From positions 1 through 6,850 of the forward strand of contig JAKSOJ010000066.1 in NCBI GenBank assembly GCA_024405645.1: 6,850 nucleotides of DNA, in the 5' to 3' direction. Numbering within the stretch: the first letter of the stretch is position 1; every line of letters starts with the position of its first letter. Both the position numbers and the translations under genes were made by a program. Shown one piece after another: positions 1-6,618 of this stretch. Source of the stretch: Phascolarctobacterium sp. Its GTDB lineage: Bacteria > Bacillota > Negativicutes > Acidaminococcales > Acidaminococcaceae. Below the pieces are notes generated by a model. The model saw nothing but the letters and a program-made list of their open reading frames with translations. It was not told where the DNA came from and ran no database searches.

Positions 1-4
1 GTTT

Positions 5-2629
5 TTATTTAATTTGTTCTTCGACTAAGCCAATTACCGCATCCAAAGCCTCATCCACTTTAGAAGCATCTTTAGCGCCTGCTTGAGCCATGTCAGGACG
101 ACCACCGCCGCCACCACCACAGATCTTAGCAATTGCTTTTACGATATTGCCGCAATGTACGCCCTTAGAAACAGCATCTTTAGGAGCCATAGCAAGAAGC
201 ATAACCTTGCCATTAACTTCAGCAGCAAGAACAATCAGGCCGCCTACGGTATCACGCATTTGGTCGCCTAAGCCACGGAGAGCATCAACGGAATCTGCGC
301 TAACCTTTTGAGTTAATACTTTTACGCCTTTGATTTCTTGAACCTTATCAGCTACGTCAGAAACTTGAGCCTTAGCAATTTCATTTGCCAATTCTTCAAC
401 TTTCTTTTGAGTTGCCTTGAGTTCTGCTTGGAGAGCTTCCAGACGAGAAGGAACATCAACTACGCGGCATTTCAAGCTTGCAGCAAGACCTTTAACCATT
501 TCTTCGGTTTCTTTTACATGAGCTACTGCACCATGACCAGTTACAGCTTCGATACGACGTACGCCTGCACCGCTGGAACCTTCGGAAACGATTTTGAACA
601 TACCGATTTGAGCAGTATTTTCTACATGAGAACCACCGCAGAATTCCATGGAGAAACCAGGAACAGTTACTACGCGAACAATGTTGCCATATTTTTCGCC
701 AAAGAGTGCAGTTGCACCTTTCTTTTTAGCTTCTTCGATAGGCAGTTCTTCGATTACAACACCTTTAGAAGCGAGGATTTGTTCATTTACAAGTGCTTCT
801 ACTTCTTTGAGTTCTTCTTCAGTTACAGCAGAGAAGTGAGAGAAGTCAAAACGCAGACGATCAGGACCTACGTAGGAACCTGCTTGGTTTACATGGCTAC
901 CAAGAACTTGTTTAAGAGCTGCATGCATTAAGTGAGTTGCGGTATGGTTACGAGCAATGTCAAGCTTACGAGCGGTTTCAACTTGGAAAGTTACAGCATC
1001 GACAACTTGAACAATGCCTTCAACAACGGAACCAACCATGATGATTGCACCATCGGGCAATTTTTTGGTAGTAGTTACTTCTACGAGACCAGTAGGAGCA
1101 ACGATTTTACCGATATCACCCAATTGGCCGCCACCTTCAGCATGGAACGGAGTTACGTCGCAGATAATTGCAACATCGGTGCCGTCTTGAGCGCTTTCGA
1201 TGGGTTGAGCATCATCTGCAGGATACATCTTAACGATGGAACCAGCTTGTACAGCTTCGTCAGCCTTGAGAGCAGCTACATCGATACCACGAGTATTGTA
1301 TACTACGGGCATACCAGCTTTAGCGTTACGAGCTTGACGAGCAGTTTGACGTTGAACTTCAAGAGCAGCATCAAAGCCTTCTTTATCCATGGTCATGCCT
1401 TGTTCTTCAAGAATTTCGGCAGTTAATTCCCAGGGGAAACCAAAGGTATCGTTCAGACGGAATGCAGCAGCACCATCGAGAACAGTTTTACCTTCAGCTT
1501 TGCATTTAGCGATTTCTTCGTTTAAGAGTTCGCTACCTTGTTTAAGAGTACGCAGGAAGGAGGTTTCTTCCATTTCGATTACTTTCATGATGTAATCGCG
1601 TTTTTCGATGAGGTTAGGATATTGTTTACCATAAAGGTTCATAACAACATCTACAGCGCCTGCCAAGAACATTTTTTCAATGCCCAACAGACGACCATGA
1701 CGAACTGCACGGCGCAGGATACGACGGAGAACGTAGCCACGGCCTTCGTTAGAAGGAAGAATGCCATCGCCAATCATAAAGGTCATGGAACGAGCATGGT
1801 CAGCAATAACCTTCAAGGATACTTTGGTTTTAGGATCTGCACCATATTCAACGCCTGCTTGATCAGCAGCATATTGAACGATGGGGAAAATCAAGTCAGT
1901 TTCAAAGTTGGAAGGACAGCCTTGGATAACGGAAGCAAGACGTTCCAAACCGCAGCCAGTATCGATGTTTTTGTTCTTGAGCGGAGTGTAAGAACCATCG
2001 TCATTTTTGTTAAATTGAGTGAATACCAGGTTCCAGATTTCCAGGAAACGGTCACAGTCGCAGCCTACAGTACATTCAGGTCTGCCACAGCCACGTTCTG
2101 CACCAAGGTCAATATGGATTTCGGAGTCAGGACCGCAGGGACCACCAGTGGAAATTTCCCACCAGTTTTCTTCCAAACGAACGATGCGTTCATCAGGAAC
2201 ACCTACAACATTGTGCCAAATATCATAAGCTTCGTCGTCTTTAGGATAGATGGTTACCCAAAGTTTATCTGCAGGAAGGCCCATTTCTTTGGTCAGGAAT
2301 TCCCAAGACCAAGGAATGATTTCGGCTTTGAAATAATCGCCAAAAGAGAAGTCGCCCAACATTTCAAAGAAGGTATGGTGGCGAGCAGTACGACCTACGT
2401 TTTCAATATCACCGGTACGTACGCATTTTTGGCTAGTTGCAATACGGGTACGAGGGGGTTTCATTTTACCAGTAAAGAAAGGTTTAAACGGAGCCATACC
2501 AGCACCGATAATTAACAAAGAGGGGTCATCTTGGGGAATCAAAGATGCAGAAGGAAGAATCAAATGTTGTCTTTCCTCGAAAAATTTCAAGAACTTTTCG
2601 CGGATTTGATCACCTGTTAAATATTGCAT
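5..2629 (-). CDS. alaS: Alanyl-tRNA synthetase (AlaRS), complete
   Basis: Cytoplasmic class II enzyme that charges tRNA-Ala with alanine and hydrolyses mischarged Ser- and Gly-tRNA-Ala. The protein has 874 residues, the usual full length. The catalytic domain is at about 1-240, with the motif 2 region around 71-100 (RTGDIENVG, ARHHTFFEMLGDFSFGDYF). The tRNA-recognition region contains GRGYVLRRILRRAVRHGR at 296-313. The editing domain shows the zinc-binding pair HTATH (562-566) and CGGSH (664-668). A coiled-coil-like stretch at about 725-755 leads into the C-Ala domain with its glycine-rich GGGGGGRPD (838-846). A Cys-rich insertion (C181, C186, C190, C192) before RFLEIWN matches the form I know from many Firmicutes. 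The ATG start is supported by an AAGGAGAG ribosome site about 10 nt upstream and by the typical N-terminus (TGDQIREKFLKFF). The stop is TAA, four bases from the window edge. It has its own promoter and no visible T-box leader. Confidence 0.98.
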   Translation of the reverse strand: MQYLTGDQIREKFLKFFEERQHLILPSASLIPQDDPSLLIIGAGMAPFKPFFTGKMKPPRTRIATSQKCVRTGDIENVGRTARHHTFFEMLGDFSFGDYFKAEIIPWSWEFLTKEMGLPADKLWVTIYPKDDEAYDIWHNVVGVPDERIVRLEENWWEISTGGPCGPDSEIHIDLGAERGCGRPECTVGCDCDRFLEIWNLVFTQFNKNDDGSYTPLKNKNIDTGCGLERLASVIQGCPSNFETDLIFPIVQYAADQAGVEYGADPKTKVSLKVIADHARSMTFMIGDGILPSNEGRGYVLRRILRRAVRHGRLLGIEKMFLAGAVDVVMNLYGKQYPNLIEKRDYIMKVIEMEETSFLRTLKQGSELLNEEIAKCKAEGKTVLDGAAAFRLNDTFGFPWELTAEILEEQGMTMDKEGFDAALEVQRQTARQARNAKAGMPVVYNTRGIDVAALKADEAVQAGSIVKMYPADDAQPIESAQDGTDVAIICDVTPFHAEGGGQLGDIGKIVAPTGLVEVTTTKKLPDGAIIMVGSVVEGIVQVVDAVTFQVETARKLDIARNHTATHLMHAALKQVLGSHVNQAGSYVGPDRLRFDFSHFSAVTEEELKEVEALVNEQILASKGVVIEELPIEEAKKKGATALFGEKYGNIVRVVTVPGFSMEFCGGSHVENTAQIGMFKIVSEGSSGAGVRRIEAVTGHGAVAHVKETEEMVKGLAASLKCRVVDVPSRLEALQAELKATQKKVEELANEIAKAQVSDVADKVQEIKGVKVLTQKVSADSVDALRGLGDQMRDTVGGLIVLAAEVNGKVMLLAMAPKDAVSKGVHCGNIVKAIAKICGGGGGGRPDMAQAGAKDASKVDEALDAVIGLVEEQIK

Positions 2630-2699
2630 AATTCAGTTCTCTCCTTAAATATAATTTGCGTAAAATCGCATAGTTTCACTATTAAAACATACAATAAAA

Positions 2700-2728
2700 A
2701 TTATATAGTTTTTTAGAACATTAGTCAA
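2700..2728 (-). promoter_or_regulatory. Sigma70-type promoter for alaS
   Basis: Read on the minus strand, a TTGACT -35 box (2723-2728) is followed by a 17-nt spacer and a perfect TATAAT -10 box (2700-2705). Transcription would start near 2692, giving a leader of about 60 nt. The leader contains only a 4-bp hairpin (TGCG/CGCA, 2657-2670) before the AAGGAGAG ribosome site (2639-2646). The near-consensus boxes and ideal spacing make this the best promoter in the window. No T-box signature is seen in the leader, so there is no sign of tRNA-Ala-responsive control. Confidence 0.75.
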
Positions 2729-2766
2729 TGTATACATACATGCCTATATGTAGTCGTGGAATTCCA

Positions 2767-3426
2767 TCAGATCTTTTTAGGTCTCTTTCCTCTGTATCCA
2801 ATAGTAGGCAAATCCCACTCATACTCATAAGCCGCAATGCGGATAATTGTTACCAGCAAGGCACAAAGCAGCATTGCCAAATCCTGAGGCACGTAATCCA
2901 TTAGCAAACGATAAGCAATAGCGCCTGCAATCGATGCGCACGCATAAATCTGTTTGCGCAAAATCTTAGGTGTTACGCCAGCTAGCACGTCGCTTATAGC
3001 GCCCCCGCCTACGCCCGTCAGAACGCCTAAAAATACTGTAAAGGCCGCATAGTGCCCATAGCCTGCCATGATATCTACATTTACTCCTATTGCAGTAAAC
3101 ATACCCAAGCCAATAGCATCAGAAATATTCAAAACCTGCTTAAATTTTTCCTTTGAGATGAAGATGTTCGCATCAACACGATACTTAATTTCGCAGAATA
3201 CACACAAAGACGTCAAGATGGCAAGAGTTGGACATACAGGACTAGTAAAAAGACTTGGTGGATTGATGTTTAAAATTACATCGCGCATAAAACCACCACC
3301 AAGAGCCGTTACAACCCCAAGTACAACAATACCAAATATATCCATTCGATGCACTACCCCACTCATAGCGCCAGATATGGCAAAAGCGATAGTGCCCAAA
3401 ATCTCACAAAAAAACTGCATGCTCAT
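2767..3426 (-). CDS. UPF0126/TRIC-like membrane protein, probable glycine transporter
   Basis: A 219-residue inner-membrane protein of the family once called UPF0126 (E. coli YicG type). From memory, bacterial members have been linked to glycine transport. It shows the family's internal duplication. GTIAFAISGAMSG (11-23) corresponds to IGLGMFTAIGV (105-115). GVVTALGGGFMRDVIL (37-52) corresponds to GVLTGVGGGAISDVLAG (134-150), each with the GGG-x3-D signature (D49 and D146). About seven hydrophobic segments are visible and the tail is basic (RGKRPKKI). The ATG start is backed by a GGGGAG ribosome site 5 nt upstream; a second ATG lies two codons in. The tandem glycine riboswitch directly upstream independently supports glycine as the substrate. 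The sequence does not show whether it imports or exports. alaS follows with no clear terminator between them. Confidence 0.9.
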   Translation of the reverse strand: MSMQFFCEILGTIAFAISGAMSGVVHRMDIFGIVVLGVVTALGGGFMRDVILNINPPSLFTSPVCPTLAILTSLCVFCEIKYRVDANIFISKEKFKQVLNISDAIGLGMFTAIGVNVDIMAGYGHYAAFTVFLGVLTGVGGGAISDVLAGVTPKILRKQIYACASIAGAIAYRLLMDYVPQDLAMLLCALLVTIIRIAAYEYEWDLPTIGYRGKRPKKI

Positions 3427-3455
3427 ACTTTCTCCCCAGTTTAAGACTAAATTTT

Positions 3456-3612
3456 ACTCCGTCCTTTTACCTGAGAGATTAGAACATACAGCTCCCTTGC
3501 ACCTTCGGTTTTCAATTAACTTTGAAATCTCCAGAGTCGTGTCCACGCACAGTCCCGCCTTACAGCGCCTGAAATTTTTGATTCTTCGGCAGGCATTGCC
3601 TTCTCCTGTGCG
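3456..3612 (-). promoter_or_regulatory. Tandem (two-aptamer) glycine riboswitch
   Basis: Aptamer I spans 3612 to 3546 on the minus strand. It is closed by a perfect 7-bp P1 (CGCACAG at 3606-3612 with CTGTGCG at 3546-3552) and contains GGAGA and GCCGAAGAA. A short linker (TGGACACGA) leads to aptamer II, about 3538-3456. Aptamer II has ACTCTGGAGA, a P3a hairpin TTTCAA/TTGAAA, ACCGAAGGTGCAAGGGAGC, and the family hallmark CTCTCAGGTAAAAGGAC. These are the conserved core elements of the glycine riboswitch. It lies in the leader of the UPF0126 gene, ending about 30 nt before the start codon. Known glycine riboswitches usually activate expression when glycine is bound. No classical terminator lies between the aptamer and the start, so translational control is more likely (inference). 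Confidence 0.95.
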
Positions 3613-3623
3613 TTTCTACCACA

Positions 3624-3651
3624 ATTATTTTTTTATTTAGATCTTATTCAA
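3624..3651 (-). promoter_or_regulatory. Possible promoter for the riboswitch and glycine transporter transcript
   Basis: On the minus strand, TTGAAT (3646-3651) and AATAAT (3624-3629) are separated by 16 nt. Transcription would start around 3617-3620, a few bases before P1 of aptamer I. The position is right for a riboswitch leader, but the -35 box is only a partial match and overlaps the last codons of the upstream gene. The region is AT-rich, so chance matches are likely. Read-through from the exported-protein gene is an alternative. Confidence 0.4.
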
Positions 3652-3666
3652 AAGAAAGAGATCTAA
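3637..3666 (-). repeat. 8-bp inverted repeat over the stop codon of the exported-protein gene
   Basis: TTAGATCT (3659-3666 read on minus) and AGATCTAA (3637-3644) are perfect reverse complements separated by 14 nt, with the TAA stop at the inner edge of the second arm. Downstream on the minus strand comes an A-rich rather than U-rich run, so it does not look like a normal intrinsic terminator. It may protect the 3' end of the mRNA or be a weak terminator. Confidence 0.4.
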
Positions 3667-4177
3667 TGCATTTTTGAATGTCTTGCGCAGTACCCGGTTT
3701 CGGATTCATAGGATAGTTGGATTCGATTTTATACCAATGATGGTTAACCAAGAACATAGAAACCATTTGATAATGGCGTTCTTTGTCTGCACCCAAAGTG
3801 GTAGCAATAACACGAATTTCGCTACGCAGAGGATGTTCAACATAACCACATTGCATCAGTCTAGCGCGAGGATTCTTTTTCATGTAGTCAGCTTTAACTT
3901 CTTGAAGAAGAACTTCACGAGCAGAGCTCATGATTTTGTTCAAGCTTTCGGTAGCAATTGCTTTTTGGCTCTTGGTCATGGTCATGGAAATTTTGTCGCC
4001 TTGAGCAGCAAAGATTGCGTCGCCACCAGTGGTAACGGACCATTCAGAAGGAACAACTAAGGAAACCTTTTCAGCGGAATTATCAACGTTTTGCCAACCT
4101 TCAGCAGCGAATGCAGCAGATGCTACAGCCATGCTAGCAACTACAAGGGCAGTGCCCATAACTTTTTTGAAATTCAT
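3644..4177 (-). CDS. Small exported protein of unknown function, signal peptide
   Basis: A 177-residue protein that I cannot assign to a named family. Residues 1-24 form a classic Sec signal peptide: basic MNFKK, a hydrophobic core (VMGTALVVASMAVASAA), and an AFA cleavage site before AEG. It has no lipobox cysteine and no later membrane segment. In a diderm the mature protein of about 153 residues would be free in the periplasm, otherwise secreted. The pattern VSLVVPSEWSV, then DKISMTMTKS, then YQMVSMFLVNHHWYKIESNYP, ending in a short helix (QDIQKCIRSLSF), resembles a small alpha/beta PsbP/DcrB-like fold; this is only an impression. Two cysteines (C110, C170) could form a disulfide. A GGAGG ribosome site lies 7 nt before the ATG. 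It is monocistronic by its promoter and is too small to be a TctC receptor. Confidence 0.9.
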   Translation of the reverse strand: MNFKKVMGTALVVASMAVASAAFAAEGWQNVDNSAEKVSLVVPSEWSVTTGGDAIFAAQGDKISMTMTKSQKAIATESLNKIMSSAREVLLQEVKADYMKKNPRARLMQCGYVEHPLRSEIRVIATTLGADKERHYQMVSMFLVNHHWYKIESNYPMNPKPGTAQDIQKCIRSLSFE

Positions 4178-4209
4178 AATAAACCTCCAAAAATTGTTGA
4201 ATTATGAAT
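4172..4209 (-). promoter_or_regulatory. Start-codon hairpin in the leader of the exported-protein gene
   Basis: A perfect 9-bp inverted repeat, ATTCATAAT (4201-4209 read on minus) and ATTATGAAT (4172-4180), encloses a 20-nt loop. The start ATG (4175-4177) lies inside the 3' arm and the GGAGG ribosome site (4184-4188) lies in the loop. If the mRNA folds this way, initiation would be restrained until the AU-rich stem melts. The stem is thermally weak, so the effect could be modest or nil. Confidence 0.45.
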
Positions 4210-4303
4210 GCGGATTTAAGAATTCGTAACCTATAACCATCGTTCATAACTCATATTTACTATTCGTTATATTAATCAATATTAATTCAAACCTAACAGA
4301 ATT

Positions 4304-4332
4304 ATTCTACCATACTTTTATTAAATTAGCAA
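4304..4332 (-). promoter_or_regulatory. Sigma70-type promoter for the exported-protein gene
   Basis: TTGCTA (4327-4332 on the minus strand) and TAGAAT (4304-4309) are separated by exactly 17 nt. The -10 matches consensus at five of six positions. It lies between the tctA terminator and the gene and gives a leader of about 120 nt. The AT-rich setting allows other candidates, but this pair has the best boxes and spacing here. Confidence 0.5.
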
Positions 4333-4353
4333 TTAACATGACTAATCGGAGTA

Positions 4354-4391
4354 CAAATAATAATGTGACAGAGAAGCTAATCCCTGTCACA
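4354..4391 (-). terminator. Rho-independent terminator of tctBA
   Basis: On the minus strand an 11-bp hairpin (TGTGACAGGGA pairing with TCTCTGTCACA, one G-U pair, loop TTAGCT, 4364-4391) is followed by TTATTATTTG. It begins about 40 nt after the tctA stop codon and before the promoter of the next gene. Confidence 0.88.
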
Positions 4392-4432
4392 TCACACAGA
4401 ACAATTTTGAATTTATAAATCAGTATTCACAA

Positions 4433-5911
4433 TTATTTCTTAAAGATTTTGCCAATCACAGGACTTAAAAGGGATAATAGTGCAGCACCTAAGAAGAAGA
4501 GGCACAGAGGACGGGTATAGAAAATGCTGAATGCACCGTCGCTCATAATCAGGGAACCAACAAAGTTTTGTTCTGCCATGCCGCCCAGAATGATACCGAT
4601 AATAACAGCACTCATGCTGAAGCCAAGCTTATTCAGGAAATACCCAACAAAGCCAGAGAATACCATAAGATATACGTCATTCATGGAGTTGTTGTAGGAA
4701 TAAGTACCTACGAAGGTCATCATCATGATGATTGGTAACAGAATATGCATAGGTACAGTTACAACTTTAACAAAGAAACGAATCAGGGAGAAACCCATCA
4801 ACCCCATTACCAGGTTAGCCAATAAAAGGCCAATAAAAATTGCATAAACATCTGGAGCCTTTTCAACAAAGAGCAAGGGACCAGGTTGCAGACCTTGAAC
4901 CATGAGCGCACCCATCATAATAGCAGTTGCGCCATCGCCAGGAATACCCAAAGTAAGAACAGGAATGAACGCGCCACCGGATACAGCATTGTTACCAGCC
5001 TCGGAAGCACAAATGCCTTCAGGCTCGCCATTACCAAAATTATCTTTATGCTTGGACCAACGTTTAGCTTGGTCATAGGACACGAAGGAAGCAATATCTC
5101 CGCCAGTACCAGGAACGCAACCAATAAAGGTGCCAATAAAAGAAGAGCGGAAAAGAGTTACTATAACGCGTTTAATATCTTCCATGCTAGGGAGAACGCG
5201 ATCTATAGAGAGTTTTTGCTCAATGTTATCCTTGTGGTAGTAATCTTCCACGCTAGCAAGAACTTGAGCAAATGCAAACACACCAATTAAAACAGGAATA
5301 AAGCTTACGCCCCCGATGAAATAAGTAGTGTCCAAAGTAAAGCGAACTGCGCCACTCATATCATCAATGCCAACGGTTGCCAAGAAAAGTCCAAACAGAC
5401 CACCCATAATGCCTTTAACAACGGAGCCAGAGGATACGGATGTGATGATGGACAAACCAAAAATTGCCAGAGCAAAGTATTCAGGCTTGGAGAATTGCAG
5501 AGCAACCTTGGCCAATTGTGGAGCAAGAAGAATCAAGCAAATGGTACTGAATACACCGCCGAAGGTTGAAGCCATGGTAGAAAGACCAAGAGCACGACCC
5601 GGTTGATGCAGCTTGGTAGCCATGGGATAGCCATCCAAAGTAGTAGCTACGGAAGCAGGAGTACCAGGTGTTTTCAAAAGAATTGCGGAAATAGAACCGC
5701 CATAGATTGCACCGCAGTAAATACCAAGGAGCATCAGGATACCACCAATGCCCTTAATAGTAAAAGCCAACGGAAATAACAGGGCAAGACCCATATTAAC
5801 AGAAAGACCGGGCATGCAACCGAAGGCAATACCAACGATTACGCCAGCAACAAGAACTAGAAGATTCATAGGTACGAGGACCATACCCAAAGCACTTAAA
5901 ACATCTGCCAT
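4433..5911 (-). CDS. tctA: Tripartite tricarboxylate transporter, large permease subunit (TctA family)
   Basis: A 492-residue polytopic inner-membrane protein, full length for TctA. It is the translocating subunit of the TTT family, which takes up citrate-like and other organic anions using an ion gradient and a periplasmic receptor. The family's two related halves are visible. The first has GCMPGLSVNMGLALLFPLAF (31-50) and YCGAIYGGSISAILLKTPGTP (65-85). The second has GCVPGTGGDIASFVSYDQAKRWSKHKD (264-290) followed by EGICASEAGNNAVSGGAFIPVLTLGIPGDGATA (298-330). About ten or more hydrophobic segments run between and after them. The ATG is supported by a GGGGAGG site, and tctB ends 15 nt upstream, so the two are co-transcribed. 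A strong terminator follows. The substrate cannot be read from the sequence. No TctC receptor gene is adjacent. Confidence 0.95.
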   Translation of the reverse strand: MADVLSALGMVLVPMNLLVLVAGVIVGIAFGCMPGLSVNMGLALLFPLAFTIKGIGGILMLLGIYCGAIYGGSISAILLKTPGTPASVATTLDGYPMATKLHQPGRALGLSTMASTFGGVFSTICLILLAPQLAKVALQFSKPEYFALAIFGLSIITSVSSGSVVKGIMGGLFGLFLATVGIDDMSGAVRFTLDTTYFIGGVSFIPVLIGVFAFAQVLASVEDYYHKDNIEQKLSIDRVLPSMEDIKRVIVTLFRSSFIGTFIGCVPGTGGDIASFVSYDQAKRWSKHKDNFGNGEPEGICASEAGNNAVSGGAFIPVLTLGIPGDGATAIMMGALMVQGLQPGPLLFVEKAPDVYAIFIGLLLANLVMGLMGFSLIRFFVKVVTVPMHILLPIIMMMTFVGTYSYNNSMNDVYLMVFSGFVGYFLNKLGFSMSAVIIGIILGGMAEQNFVGSLIMSDGAFSIFYTRPLCLFFLGAALLSLLSPVIGKIFKK

Positions 5912-5926
5912 TGTACTGCCCTCCCC

Positions 5927-6394
5927 TTACATAAAGAATGGTTTCGGCATCTGAGTTTTGAGCAGCATGCCAAATACCAAATAGATAAAGAGCACAGTTC
6001 CAAAAGTTGTCAGAGCAATGCCTTTTTTATTACGATAATCAACGAGATACATAACTGCAGGAATGGCAAGAATTGCAGCCCCGTAGAAGCCAATGATGCT
6101 GATTAAAGCGGTAAATACCACAACCAATCCCATCATAACATATACACGCTTATTAGCAGGACCAGTCAGTTTTACCTCTTGAGTTTCCAATTCTTTGCCA
6201 TTAGCAAAGGTATAGCCCAACAGAATCGCTGCACACACAAACAAAGCAGCTCCTAAAGCAAAGGGCCAAAAGCCAGGACCAGGACCATTAGTACTAAATT
6301 CCATGGGGAAAGAAGCCGCTGCTTGCATAATAAGGCCGGCAATAACTAAACCTAAAACGCCAACCACGCAATTACATTTTTTCATATTTATCAT
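5927..6394 (-). CDS. tctB: Tripartite tricarboxylate transporter, small membrane subunit (TctB family)
   Basis: A 155-residue protein with four predicted membrane segments (about 8-26, 43-62, 84-103 and 105-118, then 126-145, the middle two nearly fused), as expected for TctB, the small partner of TctA. The NGPGPGFWPFALG stretch (36-48) after the first segment is typical of the family. Its role is accessory: it assembles with TctA in the inner membrane. The start at 6392-6394 has only a weak AGG ribosome site 9 nt upstream. A second ATG three codons in (6383-6385) has no better site, so I keep the first. tctA starts 15 nt after its stop with a much stronger ribosome site, so TctA may be translated more than TctB. 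In known operons such as Salmonella tctCBA the receptor gene comes first; here that place is empty. Confidence 0.92.
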   Translation of the reverse strand: MINMKKCNCVVGVLGLVIAGLIMQAAASFPMEFSTNGPGPGFWPFALGAALFVCAAILLGYTFANGKELETQEVKLTGPANKRVYVMMGLVVVFTALISIIGFYGAAILAIPAVMYLVDYRNKKGIALTTFGTVLFIYLVFGMLLKTQMPKPFFM

Positions 6395-6433
6395 ATTATC
6401 TAACCTACCAAATATAATTTTAGCATAGAATAT

Positions 6434-6463
6434 ATTTTATCATAGGAAATCTTACTTATGCAA
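6434..6463 (-). promoter_or_regulatory. Possible promoter for tctBA
   Basis: TTGCAT (6458-6463 on minus) and TAAAAT (6434-6439) are spaced by 18 nt and would give a leader of about 35 nt before tctB. The -35 box matches poorly and the region is AT-rich, so this is tentative. Some promoter is expected here because the tRNA-Trp unit upstream is terminated. Confidence 0.35.
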
Positions 6464-6510
6464 TTTATATTTCTTATCAACTCAGAAAAAGCAAAAATAT
6501 AACAAAGAAA

Positions 6511-6618
6511 CACAAAACGCTCAGAGTGCGTAAGATACAAGGCGGGATGAGGAAGGCGTACTTTTACGGTACGTCGACCGAGGAGAACAACGCAGATTGT
6601 GCGCTATAAGCATTTTTT
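6511..6618. repeat. Quasi-palindromic intergenic element, copy 1
   Basis: First of two head-to-tail diverged copies, 126 bp apart start to start. It begins CACAAAACGCT and ends ATAAGCATTTTT, so its ends are imperfect inverted repeats. A central hairpin CGTAC (6557-6561), loop of 7, GTACG (6569-6573) is followed by GTCGAC. No ORF or transposase is present. It resembles a REP/MITE-type interspersed repeat; I do not recognise a named family. Confidence 0.75.

Noticed and set aside
338..2515. Several open plus-strand frames of up to 325 codons opposite alaS
   Set aside because: They lie antisense to a strongly conserved alaS and have no ribosome sites, family motifs or sensible composition. They are reading-frame shadows.
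2630..2699. T-box leader for alaS
   Set aside because: The leader from the predicted promoter is only about 60 nt, and neither a T-box sequence nor a terminator is visible.
3068..3640. Plus-strand open frame of 190 codons
   Set aside because: It runs antisense through the transporter gene and the riboswitch, with no recognisable protein features.
3637..3666. Intrinsic terminator of the exported-protein gene
   Set aside because: The 8-bp inverted repeat is followed on the minus strand by an A-rich run rather than a U-run, so it was listed only as an inverted repeat.
3644..4177. TctC receptor for the tctBA pair
   Set aside because: At 177 residues it is about half the TctC length, lacks a resemblance to it, and is separated from tctA by a terminator and its own promoter.
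4886..5290. Open frames on both strands inside tctA (including 4915-5136 minus)
   Set aside because: They overlap the conserved second half of TctA in other frames; no independent support.
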